The position numbers were made by a program, and so were the translations under genes. Positions 7,411 to 16,131 of a stretch of 19,671 nucleotides of DNA are shown here, in pieces. This DNA is from Desulfovibrio sp. Its GTDB lineage: Bacteria > Desulfobacterota > Desulfovibrionia > Desulfovibrionales > Desulfovibrionaceae. The first letter of the stretch is position 1, and every line of letters begins with the position of its first letter. The notes below the pieces were generated by a model. The model was not told the origin of the DNA. It was given only the letters and a program-made list of their open reading frames with translations, and did not search any database. The stretch spans positions 1-19,671 of the forward strand of contig JAITEY010000144.1 in the NCBI GenBank assembly GCA_031281815.1, read 5' to 3'.

Positions 7411-8775
7411 GTGTACAAACAACATCTCCGCAAGCACCTCGAAGCTTTTTTTTCTTCTTCTGAACTGGAACACTGGTTCGACCCTCTGGACGTCCGTCCC
7501 GAGCCGGATAAAAAGGTTCTGCACGTTGCTTTTCCACACATATTCTTTCGCCGCCGTTTCATGCAGCATGCGAGGAAGGGGTTTGAACAGGCCCTGTCTT
7601 CCTTTGCGGAAGCACCCCGCGCATGCTACGAAGAAAGCCCTCATAACCGTCGTTTCGCGCCGGCCTTCAAGCCCGGGATCGACGAACGGAGCAGTGGGCC
7701 GCAAGCCGACGACCGCGAAACAATCTTACCGCTGCCCGACGAAAACTCCCTTCTCGAAAACACCTCCTCTCTGCCGGAACACTACACGTTCGAAAATTTT
7801 CTGTTCAACAATAAAAACGACCTGCCCGTAACCGCGGCCCTTGAAACAACGGAACTCGTTTCCTCCGGGAGTCCCCCCCGCTATAATCCCTTTGTCGTTT
7901 ACGGGCTCGACGGCTCGGGCAAATCCCACCTGCTCGGCGCCATGGCCCGCACTCTGAAAAAAAAAGGCTGCAAAGTTTTTTACGGCAACATCATGACCTT
8001 TCCGGCCTTGCTGGAAACCGCGCCGGGACGCTGCCCGGCCTCGGACAACACCTGCATTTTCCTCGACGACGCTCAGCGCGTATCTTCCTGCCCCGACATC
8101 CGGGACGCCCTTGTCGCCCTGACGGACCTCTACCTCTCTTCACACAAACTGCTGGCCCTTTCCTTCGACCGCCATCCCTCCGCCTGCCCGGAACTGGGAC
8201 GCCCGCTGCTCTCCCGCATTGCCTCCGGCCTCGTTGTGGAACTCAAACGTCCGGACCTCGACATTCGCCTCAACTATGCCGAAAAACGCTCCTCTGCCCT
8301 TAATCTCAACCTGAACAAGAAACAACTCCTTGCCCTGGCAAGCCAAAATACAGACATGCGCAGTATTGACGGGTACTTCGCCCGTCTTGCGGCCTACACT
8401 GCAATGTCGTCGAAAAACGGTTTGTCCGCTTCCGCGCGCGACGCTTACGACGCGCTGACCCTGAAAGAAACCGGACATGCCCGCCTTACTCCCGAACTTA
8501 TCATCGCCGTGGTCGCAGAACACTTTGCCGTCGACGCCGGGGAACTCACAGGTAAACGCCGCGACGGCAAGCTCGCTCCCGCCAGAAATACCGCCGTGTA
8601 CCTGTGCAGGGAACTGCTCAACCTGACCTTGGTCACTATCGGAAATATCTTTGGAAAACGGGATCATACTTCTGTCCTGTACGCCGTCAAAAGCGTCAGG
8701 AAACGCTGCGAACACGACAACGATACGCACAAACTCGTCGAGGAATTGAAACAAAAATGTCTCAGCCGGTGCTGA
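7411..8775 (+). CDS. dnaA: Chromosomal replication initiator protein DnaA (divergent)
   Basis: DnaA is the AAA+ protein that melts the replication origin and loads the helicase. The 454 residues show domain I with a WFDPL motif, a variable linker (about 75-115), and an AAA+ core with Walker A GLDGSGKS (165-172), Walker B FLDDAQ with Asp219/Asp220, sensor-1 SFDRHP and an arginine-finger LLSRIASG. Domain IV carries the box-binding signature RDHTS (417-421) preceded by PARNTAVYLCRELLNLTL. Walker A ends in Ser where many DnaAs have Thr, and the core is more divergent than usual, but no key residue is missing. GTG 7411 has no clear ribosome site; GGGA at 7388-7391 would fit a CTG at 7399, so the exact start is uncertain. 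The gene is C-rich on the + strand, unlike gyrA. Confidence 0.93.
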   Translation: MYKQHLRKHLEAFFSSSELEHWFDPLDVRPEPDKKVLHVAFPHIFFRRRFMQHARKGFEQALSSFAEAPRACYEESPHNRRFAPAFKPGIDERSSGPQADDRETILPLPDENSLLENTSSLPEHYTFENFLFNNKNDLPVTAALETTELVSSGSPPRYNPFVVYGLDGSGKSHLLGAMARTLKKKGCKVFYGNIMTFPALLETAPGRCPASDNTCIFLDDAQRVSSCPDIRDALVALTDLYLSSHKLLALSFDRHPSACPELGRPLLSRIASGLVVELKRPDLDIRLNYAEKRSSALNLNLNKKQLLALASQNTDMRSIDGYFARLAAYTAMSSKNGLSASARDAYDALTLKETGHARLTPELIIAVVAEHFAVDAGELTGKRRDGKLAPARNTAVYLCRELLNLTLVTIGNIFGKRDHTSVLYAVKSVRKRCEHDNDTHKLVEELKQKCLSRC

Positions 8776-8852
8776 CAGCCGACCGCGTACGCCGGCAATG
8801 TGCGCGGCACAAACGGCGCACACCGGAATTTTCCCGGATTGTTGCCGAAAAA

Positions 8853-8858
8853 TATAAT
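8853..8858 (+). promoter_or_regulatory. Consensus -10 box upstream of dnaN
   Basis: A perfect TATAAT lies in the AT-rich 149-base dnaA-dnaN spacer, 66 bases before the dnaN start. The matching -35 is weak (TTTCCC at 8830-8835, 17-base spacing). An imperfect palindrome (CCGGAATTTTCCCGG, 8823-8837) overlaps the -35 and could be an operator. No convincing DnaA box is visible in this spacer. Confidence 0.4.
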
Positions 8859-8913
8859 CAAACAAGGCTGTTGAATGAATTACGAACATAGCGACAGGCA
8901 TTATTACAACAAA

Positions 8914-8919
8914 AAGGAG
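8914..8919 (+). promoter_or_regulatory. Strong ribosome binding site of dnaN
   Basis: AAGGAG lies five bases before ATG 8925. It is the best Shine-Dalgarno in the replication cluster and contrasts with the near absence of one for dnaA. Confidence 0.6.
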
Positions 8920-8924
8920 AATAT

Positions 8925-10076
8925 ATGTTTGTAACAGTCTATAAAGAAGAAATCATCGACGGTCTGCAAAAAGCCGCCAACATCATCCCGCAGCGCACGG
9001 GAGCGGCCTACCTGCGTTCGATCTGGCTCAGGGCGGCGTCTTCCCGCCTGGAAATACTGTCCACGGATTCCAATATCGAGTTTCGCGGTTCCTATGCGGC
9101 CGTCGTGCAGCAGGAAGGGCTGGCCGGCGTGCCGGGCAGGCATTTCGTGGAACTGTTGAAGCGCTTGCCGCCGGGTGAAATTACCCTGCGCGTGGACGAA
9201 ACGGCCTCCGTCATGCACATCGACCAGGGACGGCGTAAATACAAACTTGCCGTCAACGATGCCACATGGTTCCAGCAGTTCGCCGAGTTTCCCGATGTGG
9301 GGGCGGTCCTCTGGTCCGCAGATTTTCTTCAGGAACTCATCGAACGCATCGCGTACTGCATCGGCGACGAAGGCACCGACGCTCTGTCCTGCTTTTTTCT
9401 GAAGCCTGCCCCGGAAGGGCGGATTGAAGCCTCGGGCATGAACGGCCACCAGTTTGCCATGTATTCGTTTACCAATGACGCACTGCGCGCCCTGTTGCCC
9501 GAGGACGGTATACTCATCCAGAAAAAATACTTGAATGAATTGAAAAAATGGCTGGGCGGCGGGGAAATTTATCTGAATACCGGCGAAAAACGGCTCTTCC
9601 TGCGCGACGAAGCCGGGCGGGAATTCTTCAGCATGCCTTTGTCGTCGTATCAGTACCCGGACTACACCGTGTTTATTTCGCGGCTGACGGAAAGCGGCAT
9701 TTCACGTCTTTCCCTGCCCCGCGAGGAAACGCAGAACGCTTTGCAGCGCATCGCTATCTTTAATACGGAAAGCAACATGTGCACCTATTTCGATCTGTCC
9801 GCTCAGGAGGTCGTCATGACCGCCCAAGGACAGGATTTCGGGTCGGCATCGGAAACTCTGGATGCGACATACGAAGGCGGCATAGGCAAAATAGCCTTTC
9901 CGACCGGCAACCTGCTGACTATCCTTGATCACTACGCTTCAAAAGTACTCAACCTGTCCATGACCGGCAGCGAAGGCCCTTGCGGTATCAACGGCGCCGA
10001 CGACAAAGACTATCTGGTGATTCTCATGCCCATGAAAATAGTCGACGATACGGGCTACAGTGAAGAACAGGCCTGA
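8925..10076 (+). CDS. dnaN: DNA polymerase III beta subunit (sliding clamp)
   Basis: The ring-shaped clamp tethers DNA polymerase III and other repair enzymes to DNA. The 383-residue length fits the family (about 365-390) and allows the usual three clamp domains. Recognisable segments are an N-terminal LQKAANIIPQRT, a VPGRHFVELLKRLP strand-helix unit, SGMNGHQFAMYSF in domain 2, SYQYPDY at the domain 2/3 junction, and a C-terminal YLVILMPMKI that corresponds to the conserved MPMRL end. The end is extended by about a dozen residues. It follows dnaA by 149 bases with its own AT-rich promoter region and strong ribosome site, and precedes gyrB by 30 bases, so dnaN and gyrB are probably co-transcribed. 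Confidence 0.95.
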   Translation: MFVTVYKEEIIDGLQKAANIIPQRTGAAYLRSIWLRAASSRLEILSTDSNIEFRGSYAAVVQQEGLAGVPGRHFVELLKRLPPGEITLRVDETASVMHIDQGRRKYKLAVNDATWFQQFAEFPDVGAVLWSADFLQELIERIAYCIGDEGTDALSCFFLKPAPEGRIEASGMNGHQFAMYSFTNDALRALLPEDGILIQKKYLNELKKWLGGGEIYLNTGEKRLFLRDEAGREFFSMPLSSYQYPDYTVFISRLTESGISRLSLPREETQNALQRIAIFNTESNMCTYFDLSAQEVVMTAQGQDFGSASETLDATYEGGIGKIAFPTGNLLTILDHYASKVLNLSMTGSEGPCGINGADDKDYLVILMPMKIVDDTGYSEEQA

Positions 10077-10082
10077 TGTTTC

Positions 10083-10102
10083 AAGGAACAGATAAAGGAA
10101 CA
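10083..10102 (+). repeat. Duplicated Shine-Dalgarno unit before gyrB
   Basis: AAGGAACA occurs at 10083-10090 and again at 10095-10102, as part of a 12-base imperfect tandem repeat (9 of 12 identical). Only the second copy is at working distance, seven bases from AAGGA to ATG 10107, and it decides the ATG start over TTG 10104. The first could act as a standby ribosome site. Confidence 0.6.
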
Positions 10103-10106
10103 TTTG

Positions 10107-12632
10107 ATGAACGAGATTGCCTCTCTGCTTGACTACACCCGTGAACCCGCCGGCCGGAGTGACGGAAAATCCGACGAAAAGCCGGGCGGAGCCGGGCGGG
10201 AAGAAAAGCCCGCTGAGAGCGGCCGGGAAGAAACGACGGAAAAAAAATACGACGAAGCCAGCATAACCGTGCTGGAAGGTCTTGCGGCCGTCCGCAAGCG
10301 GCCGGCTATGTACATAGGCAGCACGGACGCGCGCGGCCTGCATCACCTCGTGTACGAAGTCGTCGACAACTCCATAGACGAGGCCATGGCCGGGTTCTGC
10401 ACCAGAATCACCGTGCGCCTGCATGTCGACGGTTCCTGTTCGGTATCGGACAACGGGCGCGGCATACCCGTGGGCATACATCCCAAAGAAGGCATTCCTG
10501 CGGTTGAAGTGGTGATGACCCGTCTGCACGCGGGCGGCAAGTTCGACAACCAGTCATACAAGGTGTCGGGCGGTCTGCACGGCGTCGGCGTGTCCTGCGT
10601 CAATGCCCTGTCGGAATCCCTGGAAGTGACCATACGCCGGGAAGGTCACGTTTATGCCCAAAAATATTCGCGCGGCGTTCCTCTCGAAGCCTTGCGTTGT
10701 ATAGGTGAAACCTCGGCGCACGGCACTACCGTGCGTTTTTCGCCCGACGACCGGATTTTTGAAACCTTGGAGTTTTCTTACGAAATTCTTCGTAAGCGCT
10801 TGGAAGAGCTGGCGTACCTGAACAGCGGCCTTGAAATAGAATTCATCGACGAACGCACCGATGAAAAGGAAATTTTTCGCTTTGAGGGCGGCATAGCGCA
10901 GTTTGTGCGCGATTTGAACCAGGGGGAAGCCCCCGTGCACGGCGTCATCTACGGCAGCGGCGAATCCCAGGGCACAACGGCGGAGTTCGCCTTGCAGTAC
11001 AACGCCGGGTACAAGGAAAATGTCCTGACCTTTGCCAACAACATACGCACCAAGGAAGGCGGCACACACCTTGTCGGCTTTCGGACGGCCCTGACCAGAG
11101 CCGTCAATAATTATCTGAAAAATTCCGAGTTGAACAAAAAGTTCAAGCTCACCCTGTCGGGCGATGATGTGCGTGAAGGATTGACGGCCGTTGTGTCCGT
11201 CAAGCTGCCGGAACCGCAGTTTGAAGGACAGACTAAAACCAAACTCGGCAACAGCGAAGCCGCGGGCATAGTCGGCGGCATAGTCTACGACAAACTCAAT
11301 GCCTTTTTCGAAGAAAATCCTAAGGATATCAAACTTATTATAGACAAGGCCGTGGACGCCGCCAGGGCGCGCGACGCGGCCCGCAAGGCCAAGGAACTGG
11401 TCCGGCGCAAGGGAGCCCTCTCCGACAACTCCCTGCCCGGCAAACTTGCCGACTGTCAAAGCAAGGACCCGTCGGAATCCGAACTGTTCATTGTCGAAGG
11501 CGATTCGGCCGGAGGCTCGGCCAAACAGGGCCGCGACCCGCGCCGTCAGGCCATCCTCCCCCTGCGCGGCAAAATACTGAACGTAGAGCGTACGCGCTTC
11601 GACAAAATGCTGAACAATGAGGAGATAAAATCCCTTATAACGGCCATGGGCGCGGGTATAGGCCTTGTGGGCGGCGAAAGCGACATCGACCTTTCCCGCC
11701 TGCGCTACCATACCATAGCCATCATGACCGATGCCGATGTCGACGGCGCGCACATACGCACCCTGCTCCTGACCTTTTTCTTCCGGCAGTACCGCGAACT
11801 GATAGATGCCGGGCACCTTTTCATCGCCCGCCCTCCGCTCTACCGCGTCCACAATGCCAAATTCGAAAAATTCATCAAGGACGACGACGAACTGACCTAC
11901 TTTCTTCTTGAACGCATCAGCAAGACGGCCAAAGTGCATGCCGCCGGCGGGCACAGCTATGCGGGCCGCGAAGTAGCGCGTCTGGCCGCCGACATAGCCT
12001 TCATACGCGCCAGGCTGCACGATGCGGAAAACGCGGGCATCGCCGAAGCCCTTTTCATGTCCTTTCTGCACTTTGATTCACAACTCGTACCGGCGCAGTT
12101 AATTGAAGAAACACCCGAACTCGCCCGGTTCCGCGAACAGATGCACGCTCGGGGGTTCACCCTGACCGTCGAACGCGAGGAAACCGACCTCGAACAACTG
12201 TACAGAGTGGTGTTTGAAGACGGCAACGGGCACCGTACCAGGCTCGGCCTCGAATTTTTCGGTTCCCGGATGTACCGGCAAGCCTGGAAAGCCTGTGAAG
12301 ACATACGCAGGCAATGCGGCGGCGCCTCCTTCATGCTTGAAGTCAACGACGCCCGGATACAGGCCGAAGGCTTCTTCGACCTGGAAGACAAACTGTTCGA
12401 GGAAGCGCGCAAGGGCATCAATATCCAGCGCTACAAAGGCCTCGGCGAAATGAACCCCGAACAGCTCTGGGTCACGACCATGAACCCCGAAAACCGCATA
12501 CTGCTGCGCGTGACCGTTGACGACGCCGAGGAGGCAAGCGACGCCTTCGAAGAACTCATGGGCGACCGCGTCGAAGCCCGCCGCGAATTTATCGAACGCA
12601 ACGCGTTAACCGTGCAGGATTTGGATATTTAG
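10107..12632 (+). CDS. gyrB: DNA gyrase subunit B
   Basis: This is the ATPase subunit of the topoisomerase that supercoils DNA. The 841-residue chain begins with about 45 charged residues rich in Gly, Glu, Lys and Arg that are not part of the family core. The GHKL ATPase domain follows, with EVVDNSIDEA (Asn88), DNGRGIPVG and GGLHGVGVSCVNALS; after the transducer domain come the Toprim domain with VEGDSAGG (Glu464) and DADVDGAH (Asp542, Asp544, Asp546). Between Toprim and the YKGLGEMNPEQLW tail is the roughly 160-residue insert typical of Gram-negative GyrB. That places it in gyrase rather than ParE. The stop codon lies 75 bases before gyrA, and the spacer carries a dispersed repeat. Confidence 0.96.
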   Translation: MNEIASLLDYTREPAGRSDGKSDEKPGGAGREEKPAESGREETTEKKYDEASITVLEGLAAVRKRPAMYIGSTDARGLHHLVYEVVDNSIDEAMAGFCTRITVRLHVDGSCSVSDNGRGIPVGIHPKEGIPAVEVVMTRLHAGGKFDNQSYKVSGGLHGVGVSCVNALSESLEVTIRREGHVYAQKYSRGVPLEALRCIGETSAHGTTVRFSPDDRIFETLEFSYEILRKRLEELAYLNSGLEIEFIDERTDEKEIFRFEGGIAQFVRDLNQGEAPVHGVIYGSGESQGTTAEFALQYNAGYKENVLTFANNIRTKEGGTHLVGFRTALTRAVNNYLKNSELNKKFKLTLSGDDVREGLTAVVSVKLPEPQFEGQTKTKLGNSEAAGIVGGIVYDKLNAFFEENPKDIKLIIDKAVDAARARDAARKAKELVRRKGALSDNSLPGKLADCQSKDPSESELFIVEGDSAGGSAKQGRDPRRQAILPLRGKILNVERTRFDKMLNNEEIKSLITAMGAGIGLVGGESDIDLSRLRYHTIAIMTDADVDGAHIRTLLLTFFFRQYRELIDAGHLFIARPPLYRVHNAKFEKFIKDDDELTYFLLERISKTAKVHAAGGHSYAGREVARLAADIAFIRARLHDAENAGIAEALFMSFLHFDSQLVPAQLIEETPELARFREQMHARGFTLTVEREETDLEQLYRVVFEDGNGHRTRLGLEFFGSRMYRQAWKACEDIRRQCGGASFMLEVNDARIQAEGFFDLEDKLFEEARKGINIQRYKGLGEMNPEQLWVTTMNPENRILLRVTVDDAEEASDAFEELMGDRVEARREFIERNALTVQDLDI

Positions 12633-12653
12633 AGCGATTATCAGGTTGATTTA

Positions 12654-12682
12654 ACGCCTCCGGCGGCCAGGGCTCCGCCCCG
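12654..12682. repeat. GC-rich dispersed intergenic repeat, copy 2
   Basis: It matches 27-55 at 28 of 29 bases. The single change (A at 12669), with the different base after position 12682, spoils the outer part of the hairpin seen in copy 1. Both copies are preceded by GTTGATT, so the repeat boundary may extend a little upstream. It lies between gyrB and gyrA, where an insertion without polar effect would be tolerated. Confidence 0.7.
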
Positions 12683-12707
12683 ATAAAATCGAAAGGTATT
12701 TATAATA

Positions 12708-15221
12708 ATGACGAATTTGCTTGACGAAACGGGCAAAGACCCTGCCGAGGCCGGTGATGCGCGGCCCGGCATCGACATAGAAAAGGAACTGCGCAAGTCC
12801 TATTTGGAATATTCGCTGTCCGTCATCATCGGGCGGGCCATTCCCGACGCGCGCGACGGGTTGAAGCCCGTGCACAGGCGTATTCTTTTCGCGCAGCATG
12901 AGCTCGGCAACGCGTACAACCGGCCGCACAAGAAGAGCGCCCGCGTGGTCGGCGACGTCATAGGCAAGTATCATCCGCACGGGGATTCCGCTGTTTATGA
13001 TGCCCTGGTGCGCATGGCCCAGGATTTTTCCATGCGTGTGCCTTTGGTGGACGGCCAAGGCAACTTCGGTTCCATTGACGGCGACGCGCCGGCGGCCATG
13101 CGGTATACCGAAGTGCGCATGTCGCGTTTGGCGGCGGAATTTCTTTCGGATATAGACAAAGACACCGTTGAGTTTCGTCCCAATTACGACAACACGTTGC
13201 GGGAGCCGGCCGTCTTGCCGGCCAAGGTGCCCAATTTTCTGCTCAACGGCACGTCGGGCATCGCGGTGGGCATGGCGACCAACGTGCCTCCGCACAACCT
13301 GGGCGAGTTGTGCGACGCCTTGCTGCTTCTTGTGGATGAGCCGGAGAGTACGGTTGACGACCTCATGGAGCATGTGCAGGGACCGGATTTTCCCACCGGC
13401 GGCGTTGTGTATGCGGGCAAGGGGCTTGAAGACGCTTTTCGGAGCGGACGCGGATCGGTCAAGGTGCGCGGCGTGGTGGAGACGGAGAGCCGCGCCAAAG
13501 GCGGGGAATCCATTGTTATTCGGGAAATTCCCTATGCCTTGAACAAATCGTCGCTGGTAAAAAAGATAGCGGCGCTGGTCAATGAAAAACGCATCGACGG
13601 CGTTGCCGATCTTCGGGACGAATCCGACCGGCGGGGCATACGTATCGTTCTGGACCTGAAGCGCGGCGCGACGGCGGACATCATTGTCAACACGCTGTAT
13701 AAGTACACGCCGCTGGAAAGTTCCTTCGCCTACAACATGCTGGCTGTGGTGGGCAACAGGCCGCAATTGCTCAACCTCAAGTCGGCTTTGGTGTGTTTTC
13801 TGGAGCACCGGCGCGAGGTCATCATCCGCCGTACGCGTTTTGAACTCGGGCAGGCCGAGGCCCGCGCGCATATTCTGGAAGGTCTGCGTATAGCCCTGGA
13901 CAACGTCGACGCCGTCGTCGCTCTTATCCGCGCCTCGAAAACCCCGGAGGAAGCCCGGCTGGGACTGTCGGAGCGCTTCGGTCTTTCCGAGGCGCAGAGC
14001 CGGGCCGTACTCGACATGCGCCTGCAGCGCCTGACCGGTCTTGAGCACGAAAAGCTGCTTGAGGAATATCGGGAGTTGATAAAACGCATCGCGTATCTGC
14101 AATCCGTTCTTGCGGACGAGGCGGTGCTGCGTTCCGTGGTGCGCGGCGAACTTGAGGAAGTGAAAAGCGCCTACGCCTCTTCGCGCAAGACGGCTGTAGT
14201 GCGCGAAGAGGCGACGGGCATTGAAATCGAGGATCTCATTCCGGATGAAGACGTTGTCATCACCCTTTCGCGGCGCGGCTACATCAAGCGCACGACCCTG
14301 GACAACTATCAGCAGCAGCGCAGGGGGGGAAAAGGCATAGCCGGCCTGCACATGAGCGAAGACGACGTGGTGCAGGATTTTCTCACGACCTCCAATCATC
14401 AGTATTTGTTGCTGTTTACCAACCGCGGGCGCATGCATCAGCTCAAGGTCCATCAGGTGCCCGAAGGCAGCCGCACGGCCAAGGGCGCGCATATAGCCAA
14501 CCTGCTGCCCCTGGAAAAAGACGAATGGGCGACTACGGCCCTGACTGTGCGCGAATTCAGCGAGGAACGGCATTTTCTTTTCGTGACCAAACGCGGGATG
14601 GTCAAGCGCTCCGACGCTTCCCTGTACGCCCGCTGGCGCAAGACCGGCATCAACGCCGTCGGCCTGCGCGACGGCGACGAGTTGATTATGGTGCGCGAGG
14701 TGCAGGAAAACCGGCAAGTGGTGCTGACGACGGCGGACGGACTGGCCATACGTTTTGCCTGTTCCGAGGTCCGTCCCATGGGCCGGGGCGCGGCCGGCGT
14801 CAGGGGCATAACTCTGCGCGGTTCGGATGCCGTCGTGGCTTGCGTGATTGTGGACGACGACGACAAGGACACGTCCATCATGACTCTTTCCCGCAACGGC
14901 TACGGCAAACGCACCAAACTGGACTTGTACCGCCTGCAGTCGCGGGGGGGCAAAGGCATCATCAATTTCCGCTCCACGGCCAAGACCGGCCCGGTCATCG
15001 GAGCCATACCCGTGGCCGACTCCGATGCCCTGCTTCTGCTCACGTCCACCAATAAAATCATCCGTATAGGCGTGGAAGAAATACGCAGCATCGGCCGCGC
15101 CACGCAGGGCGTGCGCCTGGTATCCATGGACGAGGGAGCGTCGGTGGTCGGGTTTGCCCGTATCGACGAAAACGGCGGCGGCGACGACGACGCGGGGGCG
15201 GGGGCGGGACCTTCGGCCTGA
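12708..15221 (+). CDS. gyrA: DNA gyrase subunit A
   Basis: This is the DNA breakage-reunion subunit of gyrase, partner of the gyrB product. The 837 residues carry the catalytic tyrosine in AMRYTEVRMS (Tyr133, equivalent to E. coli Tyr122). The quinolone-determining stretch reads HPHGDSAVYD with Ser94 and Asp98, the residues of quinolone-susceptible enzymes at E. coli 83 and 87. The GyrA box QRRGGKG is at 537-543, followed by the six-bladed C-terminal DNA-wrapping domain, which includes a second SRGGKG repeat. The GyrA box identifies it as gyrase rather than topoisomerase IV ParC. The tail is Gly/Asp/Ala-rich and acidic (GGGDDD). AAAGG lies 11 bases before the ATG, a slightly long spacing. The first half is G-rich on the + strand. 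Confidence 0.97.
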   Translation: MTNLLDETGKDPAEAGDARPGIDIEKELRKSYLEYSLSVIIGRAIPDARDGLKPVHRRILFAQHELGNAYNRPHKKSARVVGDVIGKYHPHGDSAVYDALVRMAQDFSMRVPLVDGQGNFGSIDGDAPAAMRYTEVRMSRLAAEFLSDIDKDTVEFRPNYDNTLREPAVLPAKVPNFLLNGTSGIAVGMATNVPPHNLGELCDALLLLVDEPESTVDDLMEHVQGPDFPTGGVVYAGKGLEDAFRSGRGSVKVRGVVETESRAKGGESIVIREIPYALNKSSLVKKIAALVNEKRIDGVADLRDESDRRGIRIVLDLKRGATADIIVNTLYKYTPLESSFAYNMLAVVGNRPQLLNLKSALVCFLEHRREVIIRRTRFELGQAEARAHILEGLRIALDNVDAVVALIRASKTPEEARLGLSERFGLSEAQSRAVLDMRLQRLTGLEHEKLLEEYRELIKRIAYLQSVLADEAVLRSVVRGELEEVKSAYASSRKTAVVREEATGIEIEDLIPDEDVVITLSRRGYIKRTTLDNYQQQRRGGKGIAGLHMSEDDVVQDFLTTSNHQYLLLFTNRGRMHQLKVHQVPEGSRTAKGAHIANLLPLEKDEWATTALTVREFSEERHFLFVTKRGMVKRSDASLYARWRKTGINAVGLRDGDELIMVREVQENRQVVLTTADGLAIRFACSEVRPMGRGAAGVRGITLRGSDAVVACVIVDDDDKDTSIMTLSRNGYGKRTKLDLYRLQSRGGKGIINFRSTAKTGPVIGAIPVADSDALLLLTSTNKIIRIGVEEIRSIGRATQGVRLVSMDEGASVVGFARIDENGGGDDDAGAGAGPSA

Positions 15222-15242
15222 GCGGGCGCAGGTCCGAACATT

Positions 15243-15249
15243 GGAGGAA
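15243..15249 (+). promoter_or_regulatory. Ribosome binding site deciding the TPR gene start
   Basis: GGAGGAA lies six bases before GTG 15256, just after the gyrA stop. Earlier in-frame starts lie inside gyrA and have no such site. Confidence 0.65.
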
Positions 15250-15255
15250 TTTCCG

Positions 15256-16131
15256 GTGCAGCATGCGAAGAAGCGGAGTATAAGAACCGTGCGGGCGGCT
15301 CGCGACCTGTTCCGCGCCCTTATCCTTGCCGTCGTCGCGCTTGCGGCCGCGGTGCCGGGCGCCTGTCTGCCGGACGAGGGCAAGGCACGGGACGACCTGG
15401 TGTCGGCCGATGCCGCTCTTGCCGAGCATGACCTGGGCGATGCTGAAATGTACCTGCTGCGCTACCTGCGCAAGAATCCGGAAGGCGACAGGCGCTGGGA
15501 GGTCTGGCGCAGGCTTTTGGCCCTGACTCTGAATGTCAGGCAGGACAAGGCCACGGCCAGGGAATATCTGGAAATTATGCTGCGTGAATTCGCCGGGGAT
15601 CCGGAACGGAAACGCGACATCGCCGTGGAACTTGCCGGATTGTGTCGTGACATGGGCTTTAACGCCCGCGCCGCCGACCTTTGGGAACGTCTTGCGGGAG
15701 ACCCGGACCTGGTGGCTGAGGACCGCGCAACGGTTTACAAGGAATTGGCCTACGCCTATATGCGCCGCCTGGAATTCACCCCCGCCGCCGAAGTTTTGGC
15801 TCTGTGCCTGGATTTAAAAGTCGGTCCTGACCTCAGGGCCGACTGCCGCACGGCTCTTTCCGAAACGCAGATGCTGAACGAGGACCTGCAGGGCGCCGAA
15901 CAGTCTTTGCGCGCTCTCCTGGCTATGGAAGGCATAGCGGAAGCGCGCAGAACGGCAGCCGTGTTCATGCTTGCGGACGTGGTCGAGCAGCAGCAACGCC
16001 CAGATGAAGCGCGCGCCCTTCTGGAAAGCATCCTGCACGGCTATCCCAATTCCAAAGTTATTGAAATCCGCCTTGCCGCCCTGAAAGGCAAAAAAAGTGC
16101 GTCCGGCCGTTCCGCCGGCAACCGGCAGTGA
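15256..16131 (+). CDS. Exported TPR-repeat protein, possible lipoprotein
   Basis: The 291-residue product starts with a basic region (KKRSIRTVRAAR) and a hydrophobic segment (about 20-35), ending PGAC with Cys37. This is an imperfect lipobox, so it may be a lipoprotein or a cleaved or anchored periplasmic protein. The rest is alpha-helical with repeated TPR-like pairs: AEHDLGDAEMYLLRYLRKNP, YKELAYAYMRRLEFTPAAEV and QQRPDEARALLESILHGYP, so it should act as a protein-binding scaffold. The partner is unknown. It begins 34 bases after gyrA with an excellent ribosome site and is probably co-transcribed with it. A TPR protein directly after gyrA is, as I recall, common in Desulfovibrio-type genomes. 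The stop codon lies in a 20-base tandem duplication. Confidence 0.85.
   Translation: MQHAKKRSIRTVRAARDLFRALILAVVALAAAVPGACLPDEGKARDDLVSADAALAEHDLGDAEMYLLRYLRKNPEGDRRWEVWRRLLALTLNVRQDKATAREYLEIMLREFAGDPERKRDIAVELAGLCRDMGFNARAADLWERLAGDPDLVAEDRATVYKELAYAYMRRLEFTPAAEVLALCLDLKVGPDLRADCRTALSETQMLNEDLQGAEQSLRALLAMEGIAEARRTAAVFMLADVVEQQQRPDEARALLESILHGYPNSKVIEIRLAALKGKKSASGRSAGNRQ

Noticed and set aside
7530..7538. TTTTCCACA, one change from a DnaA box
   Set aside because: It is single, lies inside the dnaA coding region, and is not part of a cluster; a chance match is likely.
10554..12071. A 505-codon minus-strand frame opposite gyrB
   Set aside because: It is antisense to conserved GHKL and Toprim motifs and shows no motif of its own.
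12630..12636. TAGAGCG at the gyrB stop, identical to the first seven bases of the hairpin element at 16372
   Set aside because: The match stops after seven bases and no right end or hairpins follow; too short to call a remnant.
15154..15255. An upstream extension of the TPR gene into gyrA
   Set aside because: The frame is open there, but GTG 15256 has a strong GGAGGAA site and begins a proper export signal.
12651..15383. A 910-codon open frame on the minus strand opposite gyrA
   Set aside because: It mirrors gyrA across its whole length, has no family motifs, and is rich in His/Arg/Gly as expected from antisense reading of GC-rich codons. It is a shadow.
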